From NCBI GenBank assembly GCA_003223215.1, contig QHYH01000170.1:1-47846 (forward strand): a DNA stretch of 47,846 bases. Direction: 5' to 3'. The translations under genes were made by a program, and so were the position numbers. The DNA is from Acidobacteriota bacterium. Lineage in GTDB: Bacteria > Acidobacteriota > Terriglobia > Acidiferrales > UBA7541. Of this stretch, positions 17,747 through 26,918 are shown one piece after another (the stretch's first letter is position 1; each line of letters opens with the position of its first letter). A model generated the notes under the pieces. That model saw only the letters and a list, made by a program, of their open reading frames with translations, made no database searches and was not told the DNA's origin.

Positions 17747-20538
17747 GGGACCTGAGGCGGTTCCTCAAAAGATTTAGGAACATGGTGACAAGGCGGCGCA
17801 ACGACGAGCGACTGAAAGAGGAAATTGAGGAGCATATCGCCCTGCAGACGGCAGAGTATATGAAAGCGGGACTGCCGCCCGCGGAGGCGCGCCGGCAAGC
17901 GTTGCTGAAGTTTGGCGCAGTAGAGGCGATTAAGGAAGAATATCGGGCTCAAACAGGATTGCCATTTGTAGAGACTCTGCTTTACGACACGCGCTATGCG
18001 CTGCGTCGATTGCGGAAGTCACCGTCATTCACCATTACGGTGGTCCTGACGCTGGCGCTGGGCATTGGTGCAACAACTTCTATTTTTACTCTGTTCTACG
18101 ATGTTCTGCTGAAATCGCTGACAGTGGCTAATCCGGGCGAATTGTACCGCCTAGGCAAAGAGGCACGTTGCTGCTACTGGGGCGGATACAGCCAAGAGAA
18201 TGAGTATTCCCTTGTCTCCTACGAACTCTACAAACATTTTCGGGACCACACCCAGGGTTTTGCGCAATTGGCGGCGTTCCAGGCTGACGATCCGCTGTTG
18301 GGTGTGCAACGTTCCGGCGGCACAGAGTCAGCACAAAGCTATCCTGGTGAGTTCGTTTCGGGGAATTACTTCACCATGTTCGGCATAAGCGCGTATGCCG
18401 GACGGCTGCTGACTTCCACGGACGATCAACCCGGCGCTCCGGCGGTAGCAGTGATGAGCTATCGCCTGTGGCAGCAATACGGATCGGACCCGTTCATCGT
18501 TGGCGCTGTCTTCAACATAGATAACACGCCATTCACCATCGTAGGAATCACTCCACCCAGCTTCTTTGGCGATACGCTTCGCAGCGAGCCGCCCGATTTC
18601 TTTCTGCCGCTCAACTCGGAAACATTGGTGCCTCAAGCGGATGCTGGCGATCTTAATCAGGCTGACCAGTATTGGCTGGATTTGATCGGACGCATCAAAC
18701 CCGGCGCTGAGCCCACATCAATAGAGGCTCAAATGCGGGTGGAACTGAAGCAGTGGCTGCTTTCGTACCAGAGCGAGATGAGCGCGAACGATCGCGCGAA
18801 GTTACCCGAGCAAACGCTGTTCCTGCGCCCCGGAGGCTCGGGAATCACCAGCATGCGCGCGGAATATGAACACTGGCTTCATATCCTGATGATGGTGTCG
18901 GCGTTTGTGCTGCTGATTGTCTGCGCCAACGTGGCCAATCTGATGCTTGTTCGCGGCATGCAGCGGCGAAGGGAGACATCTTTGAGCGTAGCACTAGGCG
19001 CGCACACGTCGCGCCTTGTGAGGCAGGCTCTTACGGAGAGCATTCTGCTCTCACTTGCGGGAGGCATGACAAGTCTGGTCATCGCATTTGCCGGTACGCG
19101 CCTTATTTTGCTTTTTGCATTTCCATCGGCCCGGGGCGCAACAGGTATACCGATCAACGCGTCCCCTTCCATGCCAGTGTTGTTGTTTGCTTTCGGCGTT
19201 TCTTTGGTCGCGGCCGTGGTCTTCGGCATCGCTCCTGCATGGATGACCACGCGGGTAGATCCGATTGAAGCCCTTCGGGGAGTGAGCCGCTCCACCGCTC
19301 GCACAGGTGCGCTTCCCCGCAAGATGCTGGTGGTATTCCAGGCAGCTCTTTCATTGGTATTGCTGGCAGCATCCGGATTACTGACAGCTGCTGTGCACCG
19401 GTTGGAGAGTCAACGCTTTGGCTTCCTCCAGGAGCAGCGCACGATCGTCAGGATTGATCCAGGTCTGATCGACTATCAACCAAACCAGTTCACCACACTA
19501 TACGATCGGATCCGCGACTCATTATCCAGCATTCCCGGCGTAGCTGCCGCGGCGATCTGCCAGTACGCCCCGCAGAGCGGAAATAATTGGGCTACCAGCG
19601 TGTGGGTGAACGGGCGTCCGGCTCCCGGGCCTAACGAGGATAATGTTGAAAACATGGTTTACTGGGATCGGGTGACGCCAGGATACTTCAGCGCTATCGG
19701 AACTCAAATCATCGAAGGACGAAGCATCTCTGAGGAAGATACAGCGACTTCGCAGCATGTGGCGGTGATCAATGAGGCGTTCGCGAAGAAGTATTTCAAC
19801 AAGGAAAACCCGATTGGACAATACTTCGGACGTCCGGAACTGGAATCACCGCGTCTCTACAAAATCGTAGGTGTAGCGCAAGACGCACGCTACCTCAACT
19901 TCGATTTCGACAAGCCGATTGGTCCATTCTTTTTTCTGGCCGAAGCGCAGCACGACGTGGTGCCAAAGACTGGGGGAGACAGCAATCCCGGCTCGCATCA
20001 CCTGCACGACATCATCCTTGTGACGCGGCCTGGCGCCACTGTATCCGCTGCGGCAATACGCCAAGCGATAGTTTCGGTAGATCCCCGTCTGCCGATCGAG
20101 TCGATAGGAACTTTGGGTGAGCAAGTATCCAACCAGTTCCGGCAACAGCGGCTGATTGCAAAGTTGTCATCCTTCTTCGGAGTGCTTTCGCTTGTCCTCG
20201 CTTCCATTGGACTATACGGAGTTACTTCCTATAACGTCGGACAACGCACAACTGAGATTGGGGTGTGCTTTGCACTCGGCGCTACTCCCGCGCAGGTGGC
20301 AATCCTCGTAATCCGAAGAGCGTTGGCCCTGGTAGCTGTCGGTCTGGCTCTTGGATTTCCGGTGGCTTTGGCAGCGGGCAAGTTCCTGGGCAGCCAACTG
20401 TACGGATTAAATCCGTATGACCCCGCGGCGACTCTCCTGGCCATCCTGACACTCAGCTTCTCAACGCTTGTCGCAGCATTCATTCCCGCTCTGCGGGCAA
20501 GCAGGATATCTCCGTCGGAAGCGCTGCGCGCCGAATAA
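17743..20538 (+). CDS. PadR-linked ADOP permease, full length
   Basis: This is a complete ADOP permease of 931 residues, translationally coupled to the PadR gene. Residues 1-80 are the charged cytoplasmic helical prefix (NDERLKEEIEEHIALQT). YDTRYALRRLRKSPSF leads into membrane helix 1 at about 98-122 ([13 protein letters not shown]). The first FtsX core has LIVCANVANLMLVRG and VALGAHTSRLVRQALTES; the last has TEIGVCFALGATPAQV. The C-terminus RISPSEALRAE diverges from the MVALRYE tail of the other copies. A CC pair (EARCCYWGG) in the first periplasmic domain is not seen in the paralogues here. There is no ATPase partner, and the substrate is unknown. Confidence 0.92.
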   Translation: MRDLRRFLKRFRNMVTRRRNDERLKEEIEEHIALQTAEYMKAGLPPAEARRQALLKFGAVEAIKEEYRAQTGLPFVETLLYDTRYALRRLRKSPSFTITVVLTLALGIGATTSIFTLFYDVLLKSLTVANPGELYRLGKEARCCYWGGYSQENEYSLVSYELYKHFRDHTQGFAQLAAFQADDPLLGVQRSGGTESAQSYPGEFVSGNYFTMFGISAYAGRLLTSTDDQPGAPAVAVMSYRLWQQYGSDPFIVGAVFNIDNTPFTIVGITPPSFFGDTLRSEPPDFFLPLNSETLVPQADAGDLNQADQYWLDLIGRIKPGAEPTSIEAQMRVELKQWLLSYQSEMSANDRAKLPEQTLFLRPGGSGITSMRAEYEHWLHILMMVSAFVLLIVCANVANLMLVRGMQRRRETSLSVALGAHTSRLVRQALTESILLSLAGGMTSLVIAFAGTRLILLFAFPSARGATGIPINASPSMPVLLFAFGVSLVAAVVFGIAPAWMTTRVDPIEALRGVSRSTARTGALPRKMLVVFQAALSLVLLAASGLLTAAVHRLESQRFGFLQEQRTIVRIDPGLIDYQPNQFTTLYDRIRDSLSSIPGVAAAAICQYAPQSGNNWATSVWVNGRPAPGPNEDNVENMVYWDRVTPGYFSAIGTQIIEGRSISEEDTATSQHVAVINEAFAKKYFNKENPIGQYFGRPELESPRLYKIVGVAQDARYLNFDFDKPIGPFFFLAEAQHDVVPKTGGDSNPGSHHLHDIILVTRPGATVSAAAIRQAIVSVDPRLPIESIGTLGEQVSNQFRQQRLIAKLSSFFGVLSLVLASIGLYGVTSYNVGQRTTEIGVCFALGATPAQVAILVIRRALALVAVGLALGFPVALAAGKFLGSQLYGLNPYDPAATLLAILTLSFSTLVAAFIPALRASRISPSEALRAE

Positions 20539-20606
20539 GAATCTTTTTACACTCAACCGCTTTAGGGACAAGCCGCGTTCATCGACGAGTCCGCTGGTAA
20601 TTGAGT

Positions 20607-20676
20607 GTCCTGGGCGGGTGACGGGCAACTCTGACGTAACCAGATTTAGGTAAGGGTTGCCGACAAGCCAGAAGTG
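20607..20676 (+). repeat. extragenic foldback repeat, subfamily 1, copy G
   Basis: TCCTGGGCGGGTGACGGGCA on the left and AGGTAAGGGTTGCCGACAAG on the right match the arms of copies A, D and F. The core (TCTGACGTAACCAGATT) has diverged. Orientation is the same as in the other complete copies. Confidence 0.6.
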
Positions 20677-20795
20677 ATCGCGCAAAATGGAGGTAATTAG
20701 GCCGACACTCCTGTACCTCAAGTATGTTTCTAAGGACAGATTGTCTGGCAGCATCAAAATAACGCCCTCATTCTCAGCGAGGAGACTAAGTCCCC

Positions 20796-22844
20796 ATGAA
20801 ACGAACCATGTTAGCCGGCCTACTGCTAGGGCCCGTTTCCGTGCTCCTATCGAGCGGAATATCTTCTAAACCGCGGCAGCTCAATGCTCAGGCTGTCGCG
20901 CCCGCGCCTTCCGGCGCAAACGCAGCTTGGACCCTGAAGGTGAAGGGGGACATCCGCTGGCAGCAGGTCACGCCGATGGGCGCTCTCCTCGTCTCGACGG
21001 ACGCCGCGCTAGCGGCTGTCGATATCGAGCGTGGCCAGGTCATGTGGGAGAAGCCTGAACTCGGCGGGTTGCCGGCCGACAGCGTCCACATGGTCGAGGG
21101 CTCTCTCCTCATGGAAGCGACGCGCCCTGGCCTGCTGGTGATTTTTGACCCTGTGACCGGTGCCGTCGTCTTCGATTCCCACCGACTGAACCTGGCGCAA
21201 ATCGTTACCCGCCGCGTTCTGCCGCAGAGCGGCAGCCTTCTCGTCCATGGGCGACGCCCGGACGGGCCTTCGGTCGTTGCGCTCTACGATCTCGTGACGG
21301 GCGAACAGCGTTGGACGAACGAATCGCTTTTTGAGCAGGCCGAGCCCAAGAAGAAGGGCTTCGGTGCCCTGATGCAGGGCTTACAGCGCACGGCTGCCGA
21401 GGGCACCGCGCTGGAGGTTCTGCAGGCCGGACCTGACATGATCGTCGTCCACACGCTGATGGGTCTGCGCGCTCTGGACGCGCGGACCGGCGCAGTCCGG
21501 TGGTCCGCAACCTCGACCACCAACCGTTGGGCCCAACCCCCGCGACACGTGCGGCTCTATCCGTCGCTCAACAAAACCGATCGCATTTATGCGAGCTTCG
21601 ACGACCACCTCATGGCCTACAGCCTCGCTGACGGTCAGGCGCTCTGGGCCAAGCCCGCAAGTGTGGAGGGAAATATCCGCGATATCGTCCAGCATCCGGC
21701 TGGGATCGTCATGCTTCCCGAGGCGCCGCCGGAAGGTGAGCCAACGCGCAGCCGCCGCGTCATCAACGGAGTTGTTCAAACAGGTCTCAACGTGGCTCGC
21801 TACGAAGACGGGACAACGGTCGCCGCAAAGCCACTCCGTATGCACGGCAAGGTGATCGACGCGATGGTCGCCGGCGACGCCGTGGTACTCGCCGTCGACG
21901 CCGAATCGCGCACTTTCGTGAACGTGCTGGATGTGGCCACGGCGACGCTGCGCCTGAAGAAGGATGTGAAGATCAAGGGCCAGCTCGCCTACACGGAGCT
22001 CGCGCCGGGGGGCCTCCTCTACGTATCACGTCCCGACGCCACGATAAACGCCGAGGTCAACATCATCGATCTCGCGACCGGTGAGCCAAAATTCAAGGAC
22101 GCTATTGAAAGCGGCAAGCCGTTGAGTACGGACGACTACAATGCTGCGCGGTACTACCTGCATCATGCAATAGAGGGGCGGACGCTTTACGTGTTTGCGA
22201 ACCGGGACCATCGACTATACGCCGTCGATCGCGAGGCTGGCACATTTCACGCCCTCAGCGCGGAAATCAAGCTTCAAGGGGGTGAGGATCCGACTGACAT
22301 GGAAGTCCGGCCGGCGGGCATTGTTCTCATCTCGCCGCAGAACCTGGTGCTCGTGGCGCGGGATGGGCAGGTGAAGCAGCAGGTTTATTATCCTGCGCCG
22401 CAACTTCCCGGGCTGGCGCGTGCGCTCTATGCCGTGAACGCTGTGCGCGCCGGCTTGTACGGCGCCGCCGCCTCGGCATATGGCGACGCCTTCACCCAAG
22501 CATCGCAGAAAACCTCGGATCCCAACGCGCGATACGTCACCGGGCAACTGGCGACGGCGTATTCGCAGTCCGGCGCACAGCTCACAGGCTACTCGCGCCA
22601 GTCGGCGGCGCTCGCGACGAAGCGCTTCAAGGCCTCGCTCACCGTCCCAGGATCAGTTTTCATGTTGACTCGCGCTCCCGAAGGAAACGGAAATGTACTG
22701 CTTCAGATCGACAAGGACAGCGGGCAGCCTCGCGCGCGCGTGGATCTGGGCAAGGAGCGTGAGCCGGTGTATGCAGTCGACGACGTCTCGGGCATGCTCT
22801 TCCTACGGACCACGCCGGGCACGCTCGTCGGCTACCGGCTCTGA
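20796..22844 (+). CDS. exported PQQ-type beta-propeller repeat protein
   Basis: This is a secreted or periplasmic protein of 682 residues. A signal peptide (MKRTMLAGLLLGPVSVLLSS) ends near LNAQA at about residue 32. The rest consists of repeated PQQ-like beta-propeller blades marked by phrases such as ALAAVDIERGQVMWE, VVALYDLVTGEQRW, LRALDARTGAVRWSA, LMAYSLADGQALWA, NIIDLATGEPKF and LYAVDREAGTFHAL. No catalytic residues of PQQ alcohol dehydrogenases are evident, so the role is more likely binding or scaffolding (compare BamB-like propellers). A GAGGAG Shine-Dalgarno lies close upstream. The gene stands alone behind the PadR-ADOP pair and the copy G repeat. Confidence 0.82.
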   Translation: MKRTMLAGLLLGPVSVLLSSGISSKPRQLNAQAVAPAPSGANAAWTLKVKGDIRWQQVTPMGALLVSTDAALAAVDIERGQVMWEKPELGGLPADSVHMVEGSLLMEATRPGLLVIFDPVTGAVVFDSHRLNLAQIVTRRVLPQSGSLLVHGRRPDGPSVVALYDLVTGEQRWTNESLFEQAEPKKKGFGALMQGLQRTAAEGTALEVLQAGPDMIVVHTLMGLRALDARTGAVRWSATSTTNRWAQPPRHVRLYPSLNKTDRIYASFDDHLMAYSLADGQALWAKPASVEGNIRDIVQHPAGIVMLPEAPPEGEPTRSRRVINGVVQTGLNVARYEDGTTVAAKPLRMHGKVIDAMVAGDAVVLAVDAESRTFVNVLDVATATLRLKKDVKIKGQLAYTELAPGGLLYVSRPDATINAEVNIIDLATGEPKFKDAIESGKPLSTDDYNAARYYLHHAIEGRTLYVFANRDHRLYAVDREAGTFHALSAEIKLQGGEDPTDMEVRPAGIVLISPQNLVLVARDGQVKQQVYYPAPQLPGLARALYAVNAVRAGLYGAAASAYGDAFTQASQKTSDPNARYVTGQLATAYSQSGAQLTGYSRQSAALATKRFKASLTVPGSVFMLTRAPEGNGNVLLQIDKDSGQPRARVDLGKEREPVYAVDDVSGMLFLRTTPGTLVGYRL

Positions 22845-22897
22845 TCGCTAGCGCTGAAAGTGACCTCTTTCGTAGCTGGTTAGCGGCGCATCTGGGG

Positions 22898-22978
22898 ATT
22901 GTGCCTGGATCACATTAGCGGGCCCGGGAGTTAACAAGAGAGCCTTCCAATTTCCGGATGGCCGACCGCCCGGAACGC
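22898..22978 (+). repeat. degenerate foldback repeat, copy H
   Basis: GATTGTGCCTGGATCA on the left and GGATGGCCGACCGCCCGGAA on the right resemble the outer arms of copy D. TTCCAATTTCCGG resembles the family core. The inner arms are poorly complementary. It lies in the convergent gap after the beta-propeller gene. Confidence 0.4.
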
Positions 22979-23107
22979 GGAAATATTGACTCGAGAACGC
23001 CTCGATAAGGGGAATGGCCTGTTGGCAACAACGGACTGAGGACGTAGGTGGAGCGTGCCTTTCCTCTTGCGAGTCGAAGAACCTATTCCAGCCTGTGCCG
23101 CGGTAGT

Positions 23108-24390
23108 TCACTCCTCGCGGAGGAGTGTCGCAGGATCGACCGACAGCGCGCGTTGCGCTGGAATCCACGTGGCCAATGGCCCCAGCAACAACATGGCTAG
23201 AACAACGCCGGCCAACACCAGCGGATCGCGGGGAGTTGCCTGATATACGATGGAAGCGAGCACGCGGCTCGCCAGAATTCCGAGGAGCAATCCTGCCGCT
23301 GAACCAAAAGCCAGCAATTTGAATGCGTGTCCCAGCGCTGCCTGTAACACTTCCTTACGCTGCGCGCCGAGGGCCATACGAATTCCCAATTCCTTCAGCC
23401 GCTTGCTCACTGAATACGCCGCCAATCCAAAGATGCCGATTATCGACAGCATCGCGCCCATCGCGCCCAGCACACCCAGCGAGACTGTCGCGACACGCGA
23501 AGGAAACAGAACTACGACCAGCAAGGTGCTCCAGGTGTCGATGTCAACGGGCAGCCCGGCATCCAGTTCGTGCAGCTTGCTCCTGATAGCCGCGGCAAGT
23601 TGTTGCGGATCACGGTGCGAGCGCACTACCAGATAGGACTGACTCGATGGCGATTGCATGGACGGGAGAAATATCGCCGGTTGTTGATCTTCCGTAATGC
23701 TCAAATATTTCCCGTCTTCGACAACACCCACAATCTGGACGCGCGTTGCATCCTGCAACGTGAAATATCGGCCGATTGCATTGGTTAGCGAGCCGAACAA
23801 TTTGCCGGCAAACTCCCGATTCACAGCAACCGCAGGCGCGCTTTGGTCGTCATGCCAGGAGAAAGCCCTACCCGCCAACAATCTCGTGCCGGCCGCATCG
23901 AAATACCCGGGAGATACGTCGTATCCGTAGGGCATGGAAGCGATATTTGATGGCGTACGATCTCTGGTTTCCTCCTTGAAGACATTTGTCCTGCTGCCGG
24001 CGCCATAAACTAATGGCGGGAAATTATTTACCAATCCCGCTTGCTCTACGCCGGGAATCGTCTCCATCGTCTCGATCATGCGCTTGTGCATTGCGGGCAT
24101 TGTGTCGCCGCTGTAACCGGCCATGGCCAGGTTTGCATTGACGAGCATCGCGTTCCGCGTCGTGTCGAAGCCGTAGTTGCCGTCCAGCGAGCGCGCCAGT
24201 CCACGCACCGCAACCATCGAAGAAGTAACCAGCACCGCGCAAATCGCAATTTGCACACTGAGCAGCACTCTCGTACAGTAATCCGCCGCCCAACCCTGCC
24301 GGTCGATCCTGACTTGACGATCTGGTATGGATCCGTCCTGAGCACCTGGCGCACCGGAACAATCCCGAAAAGGAATCCGCTCGCCAAATC
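23108..24390 (-). pseudogene. ADOP permease, N-terminal half lost and frameshifted
   Basis: The minus-strand frame ending at 23108 encodes the C-terminal half of an ADOP permease: SVQIAICAVLVTSSM, a periplasmic domain, [19 protein letters not shown], final helices and the tail RALSVDPATLLREE. Upstream, the matching residues ASGFLFGIVPVRQVLRTDP then YQIVKSGSTGRVGRRITVR lie in a different frame and join near 24262 by a one-base shift. Before about 24390 there is no trace of the first periplasmic domain or membrane helix 1, so some 400 residues are missing. No PadR gene is nearby. It is a decayed copy, and the only ADOP on the minus strand. Confidence 0.8.
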
Positions 24391-24708
24391 CCGAATTCAA
24401 ACAACAAGGGGCCGAGCTTTTCGCAGGCCGATTGCCGCTACATGCTAGCGCAGATTGTCCGCTAAACTGCTAAACATTCTGACAGCGATCCTCTCTTCTT
24501 ACGTGGCCTACTAATCCTCCGAGGCGAATTTCATCGAGGGCAAAATCGGTCGCGCGGCTGTGGGCGTTCAGCGCTATACAGAGGAAAAACCTTCGATTTC
24601 TAACGGAGGTCGACTTGAACGCTGTGAACTACGAAGGTCAGATGGTTGGGTGTTTGGCGGCATCCAAGTAATCGCCGCGATTTCAATAGATAGAAAGTCT
24701 AATTCACG
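24391..24708. other. intergenic gap with one copy of a 48-bp repeat
   Basis: Divergent gap between the ADOP pseudogene and the saccharopine-dehydrogenase-like gene. It contains a 48-base sequence (24469-24516) that recurs after the AraC gene. No promoter box stands out and no gene is supported. Confidence 0.5.
24469..24516 (+). repeat. 48-bp direct repeat, first copy
   Basis: GCTAAACATTCTGACAGCGA, then a CT-rich stretch, then TGGCCTACT match 26680-26727 in the same orientation with scattered mismatches. The two copies bracket the saccharopine-dehydrogenase-like and AraC genes. Confidence 0.55.
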
Positions 24709-25737
24709 ATGAATTCTGCAATGATCCAAAATCGAACCGTTACAGTCTTCGGGGCGTACGGACACACCGGACGCTTTGTTGTCTCAGAGCTACGCAAACG
24801 CGGATTTACACCCATCCTTTCGGGTCGTGACGCTGCGAAACTGAAAGCGGCGGGGAAGGCTCACCCGGGATCGGAAGTGCGCGTGGCTACGGTGAATGAT
24901 TCCGCCTCGCTTGACCGAGCAATGTCCGGCGCAGTGGCGGTCATCAATTGTGCGGGGCCGTTCATCGATACGGCGGGGCCGGTCATTGATGCAGTGCTCC
25001 GCGCGTCTATTCACTATTTGGATGTGGCAGCGGAACAGGCGGCCGTTCTGGCTGTCTTCGAGCGGTTTGCGAGTGCCGCGCGAGATGCTGGTGTCGTGGT
25101 CGCTCCCGCGATGGGGTTCTACGGGGGATTGGGCGACCTCCTGGCCACGGCCGCTATGGGTGAGTGGGATGCAGTTGATGAAATCTGCATCGCGATCGCG
25201 CTCGATAGTTGGAAGCCTACGCGGGGAACTCGGCTGACGGGCCAGCGCAATCCCGGCCGACATTTCGTCTTTTCGAACAATAGGTTAGAGCGCGCTGATC
25301 CTCCTGCCCCGCGCAAATGGAATTTTCCGGCGCCATTCGGAGAGCAAGAAGTGGTAGGTCTCTCTCTCTCTGAAACTATAACTATCTCACGGCATCTCCA
25401 AACGCCTGAGATTCGCGCCTATATCAATCTGGCACCGATTACGGATATTCGCGATCCCAACACGCCCGCACCGACGGCGGCGGACGAAAGCGGTCGCTCG
25501 TCCCAGATTTTCGTTATGGAAGCTATCGCACGGAGGGGGAGCGCGGAGCGCCTGGCGATGGTGTGTGGAAGAGATATTTATGCAATCACTGCACCGATTG
25601 TGGTTGAAGCGACACATCGTGTAGTCAATGGGTTGGCGAGGAGAACTGGTGTTGTCGCGGCTGGCGAGGCGTTCGCCGCGCAAGCCTTTCTGATGTCACT
25701 CAGTCCCACGCACCTCTCCTTCGAGATGCATCCGTGA
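24709..25737 (+). CDS. saccharopine dehydrogenase-like NAD(P)-binding oxidoreductase
   Basis: This protein of 342 residues has an N-terminal Rossmann fold typical of the saccharopine dehydrogenase NADP-binding family: TVTVFGAYGHTGRFVVSELR then KRGFTPILSGRD. CAGPFIDTAGPVIDAVLR and HYLDVAAEQ are also typical, as is the glycine-rich APAMGFYGGLGDLLA. Family members outside lysine metabolism, such as trans-acting enoyl reductase-like proteins, have varied or unknown substrates, so none is assigned. Either ATG 24709 or ATG 24721 may be the start; the Shine-Dalgarno is weak. The AraC gene follows 67 bases downstream on the same strand and may control it. Confidence 0.8.
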   Translation: MNSAMIQNRTVTVFGAYGHTGRFVVSELRKRGFTPILSGRDAAKLKAAGKAHPGSEVRVATVNDSASLDRAMSGAVAVINCAGPFIDTAGPVIDAVLRASIHYLDVAAEQAAVLAVFERFASAARDAGVVVAPAMGFYGGLGDLLATAAMGEWDAVDEICIAIALDSWKPTRGTRLTGQRNPGRHFVFSNNRLERADPPAPRKWNFPAPFGEQEVVGLSLSETITISRHLQTPEIRAYINLAPITDIRDPNTPAPTAADESGRSSQIFVMEAIARRGSAERLAMVCGRDIYAITAPIVVEATHRVVNGLARRTGVVAAGEAFAAQAFLMSLSPTHLSFEMHP

Positions 25738-25804
25738 CGCTTCGGAGCGGAATAATCGACATGGAACGTGCTATTGTTGGCTTTATCACGCATGGACTCG
25801 GAAT

Positions 25805-26662
25805 ATGGCGCCACAAAATGAAAGTAAGCGCGTACCTGAAATTACCGTTCGGTCTTTACTGAAATCTCCTACTGTTACGATTCGGGACACACATTGCCAA
25901 GGTACTTGCCGGCATAAGAGCACGGAAGAGTGCACGGCCACCACCCAGTTGGTGTTTGCCTATCGCGGTGTGTATGTTCGGCATGTTGGGCATGACCAGG
26001 CAGTAGCCGAAGCCAACCAAGTGCTGTTTTTCAATGCCACCGAAGGCTATCGAATCAGCCATCCGGTGGAGGGCGGCGATGCCAGTCTAACGCTCGTAAT
26101 CAATGAACCGCTGCTGCGGGAACTGGCGCCACGTGCGTTCTTGCGCGACACTGCTACGCTCGCATTTCACCAGCAGCGGCGGCGAATTGATGCGCGGGCC
26201 CAAATGCTTGTAGCGCTTATTGGTCACAGCCTGCGCCACAACATCGCGGAACCTCTGGAAACCGAAGGCCTGGCCTTGACCCTGGTGCAGCGGGCGCTCG
26301 GCCCACGCACCACGCACGCGGCTGGCGCTACTGTCGGACGCCAGCTGCTTGTGGATCGGGCAAAGCTCGTGCTGACAAGCGATCTGGCGCGGCGCTGGAC
26401 GTTGGCCGAGATCGCCGCGGAAGTACGCTGCTCTCCGGTTTATCTCACGCAGGTGTTCCAACAAGTCGAAGGCTTGCCCCTATATCGCTACCAGTTGCGG
26501 CTACGATTGGCGCGGGCGCTGGATCTTCTCGCGCACTATGACGACCTGACTACTCTGAGCCTCGACCTCGGATTCTCCAGTCACAGCCATTTCAGTGCCG
26601 CTTTCCGCGAAGCATATGGCCGTTCGCCCTCGGAATTCCGCCAGTCGGCACTTCGTCGCTAG
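25805..26662 (+). CDS. AraC-family transcriptional regulator
   Basis: This is a regulator of 285 residues with an N-terminal cupin-like sensing domain (VVHVGH-type beta strands around residues 50-100, GYRISHPVEGG) and a C-terminal double helix-turn-helix. The HTH region is clear: RWTLAEIAAEVRCSPVYLTQ then VFQQVEGLPLYRYQLRLRLA, and TLSLDLGFSSHSHFSAAFRE then AYGRSPSEFR, the AraC signature. It probably activates a nearby operon in response to a small molecule; the adjacent oxidoreductase upstream is the obvious candidate target, which is inference. Confidence 0.88.
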   Translation: MAPQNESKRVPEITVRSLLKSPTVTIRDTHCQGTCRHKSTEECTATTQLVFAYRGVYVRHVGHDQAVAEANQVLFFNATEGYRISHPVEGGDASLTLVINEPLLRELAPRAFLRDTATLAFHQQRRRIDARAQMLVALIGHSLRHNIAEPLETEGLALTLVQRALGPRTTHAAGATVGRQLLVDRAKLVLTSDLARRWTLAEIAAEVRCSPVYLTQVFQQVEGLPLYRYQLRLRLARALDLLAHYDDLTTLSLDLGFSSHSHFSAAFREAYGRSPSEFRQSALRR

Positions 26663-26679
26663 CTCTCTTCCTGCAAATC

Positions 26680-26727
26680 GCTAAAGATTCTGACAGCGGC
26701 ATTCTCTCCGCTCATGGCCTACTGCTC
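26680..26727 (+). repeat. 48-bp direct repeat, second copy
   Basis: GCTAAAGATTCTGACAGCGG followed by CT-rich sequence and TGGCCTACTGCTC aligns with 24469-24516. It begins 18 bases after the AraC stop codon and immediately precedes the small Cys-rich gene. Confidence 0.55.
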
Positions 26728-26762
26728 TTTTGCCGGGACTTCGGGCAGGGGAGAGCAACGTC

Positions 26763-26918
26763 ATGGTTGAAACGACTTGTGCAGCTTGCGACTGCAAGCT
26801 GGATGGAAATTGCTTCAAAGTCAAAATCGGCGGAAAGACCGTCGACGTCTGTTGTGACGACTGCGCGCAGAGGTTGAGGGAAGCGCATGGCTCCGCGGCA
26901 GCTTCGAGGAAGAGGTAA
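26763..26918 (+). CDS. small Cys-rich metal-binding protein (TRASH/YHS-like)
   Basis: This is a protein of 51 residues with paired cysteines: CAACDCKLDGNC at residues 6-17 and VCCDDCAQRL at about 30-39. FKVKIGGKTVDV forms a likely beta-hairpin between them. The layout resembles small treble-clef TRASH/YHS metal-binding modules that bind Zn, Cu or similar ions. A GGGGAG Shine-Dalgarno sits 7-8 bases before the ATG. The 3' end overlaps by 32 bases an in-frame start of the downstream hydrolase, suggesting a shared transcript. A role in metal sensing or delivery is inference from the Cys pattern only. Confidence 0.6.
   Translation: MVETTCAACDCKLDGNCFKVKIGGKTVDVCCDDCAQRLREAHGSAAASRKR

Noticed and set aside
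21381-21845. Minus-strand open frame of 154 residues in the beta-propeller gene
   Set aside because: It overlaps a gene with a signal peptide and propeller blades, has no start site, and its residues look like antisense translation.
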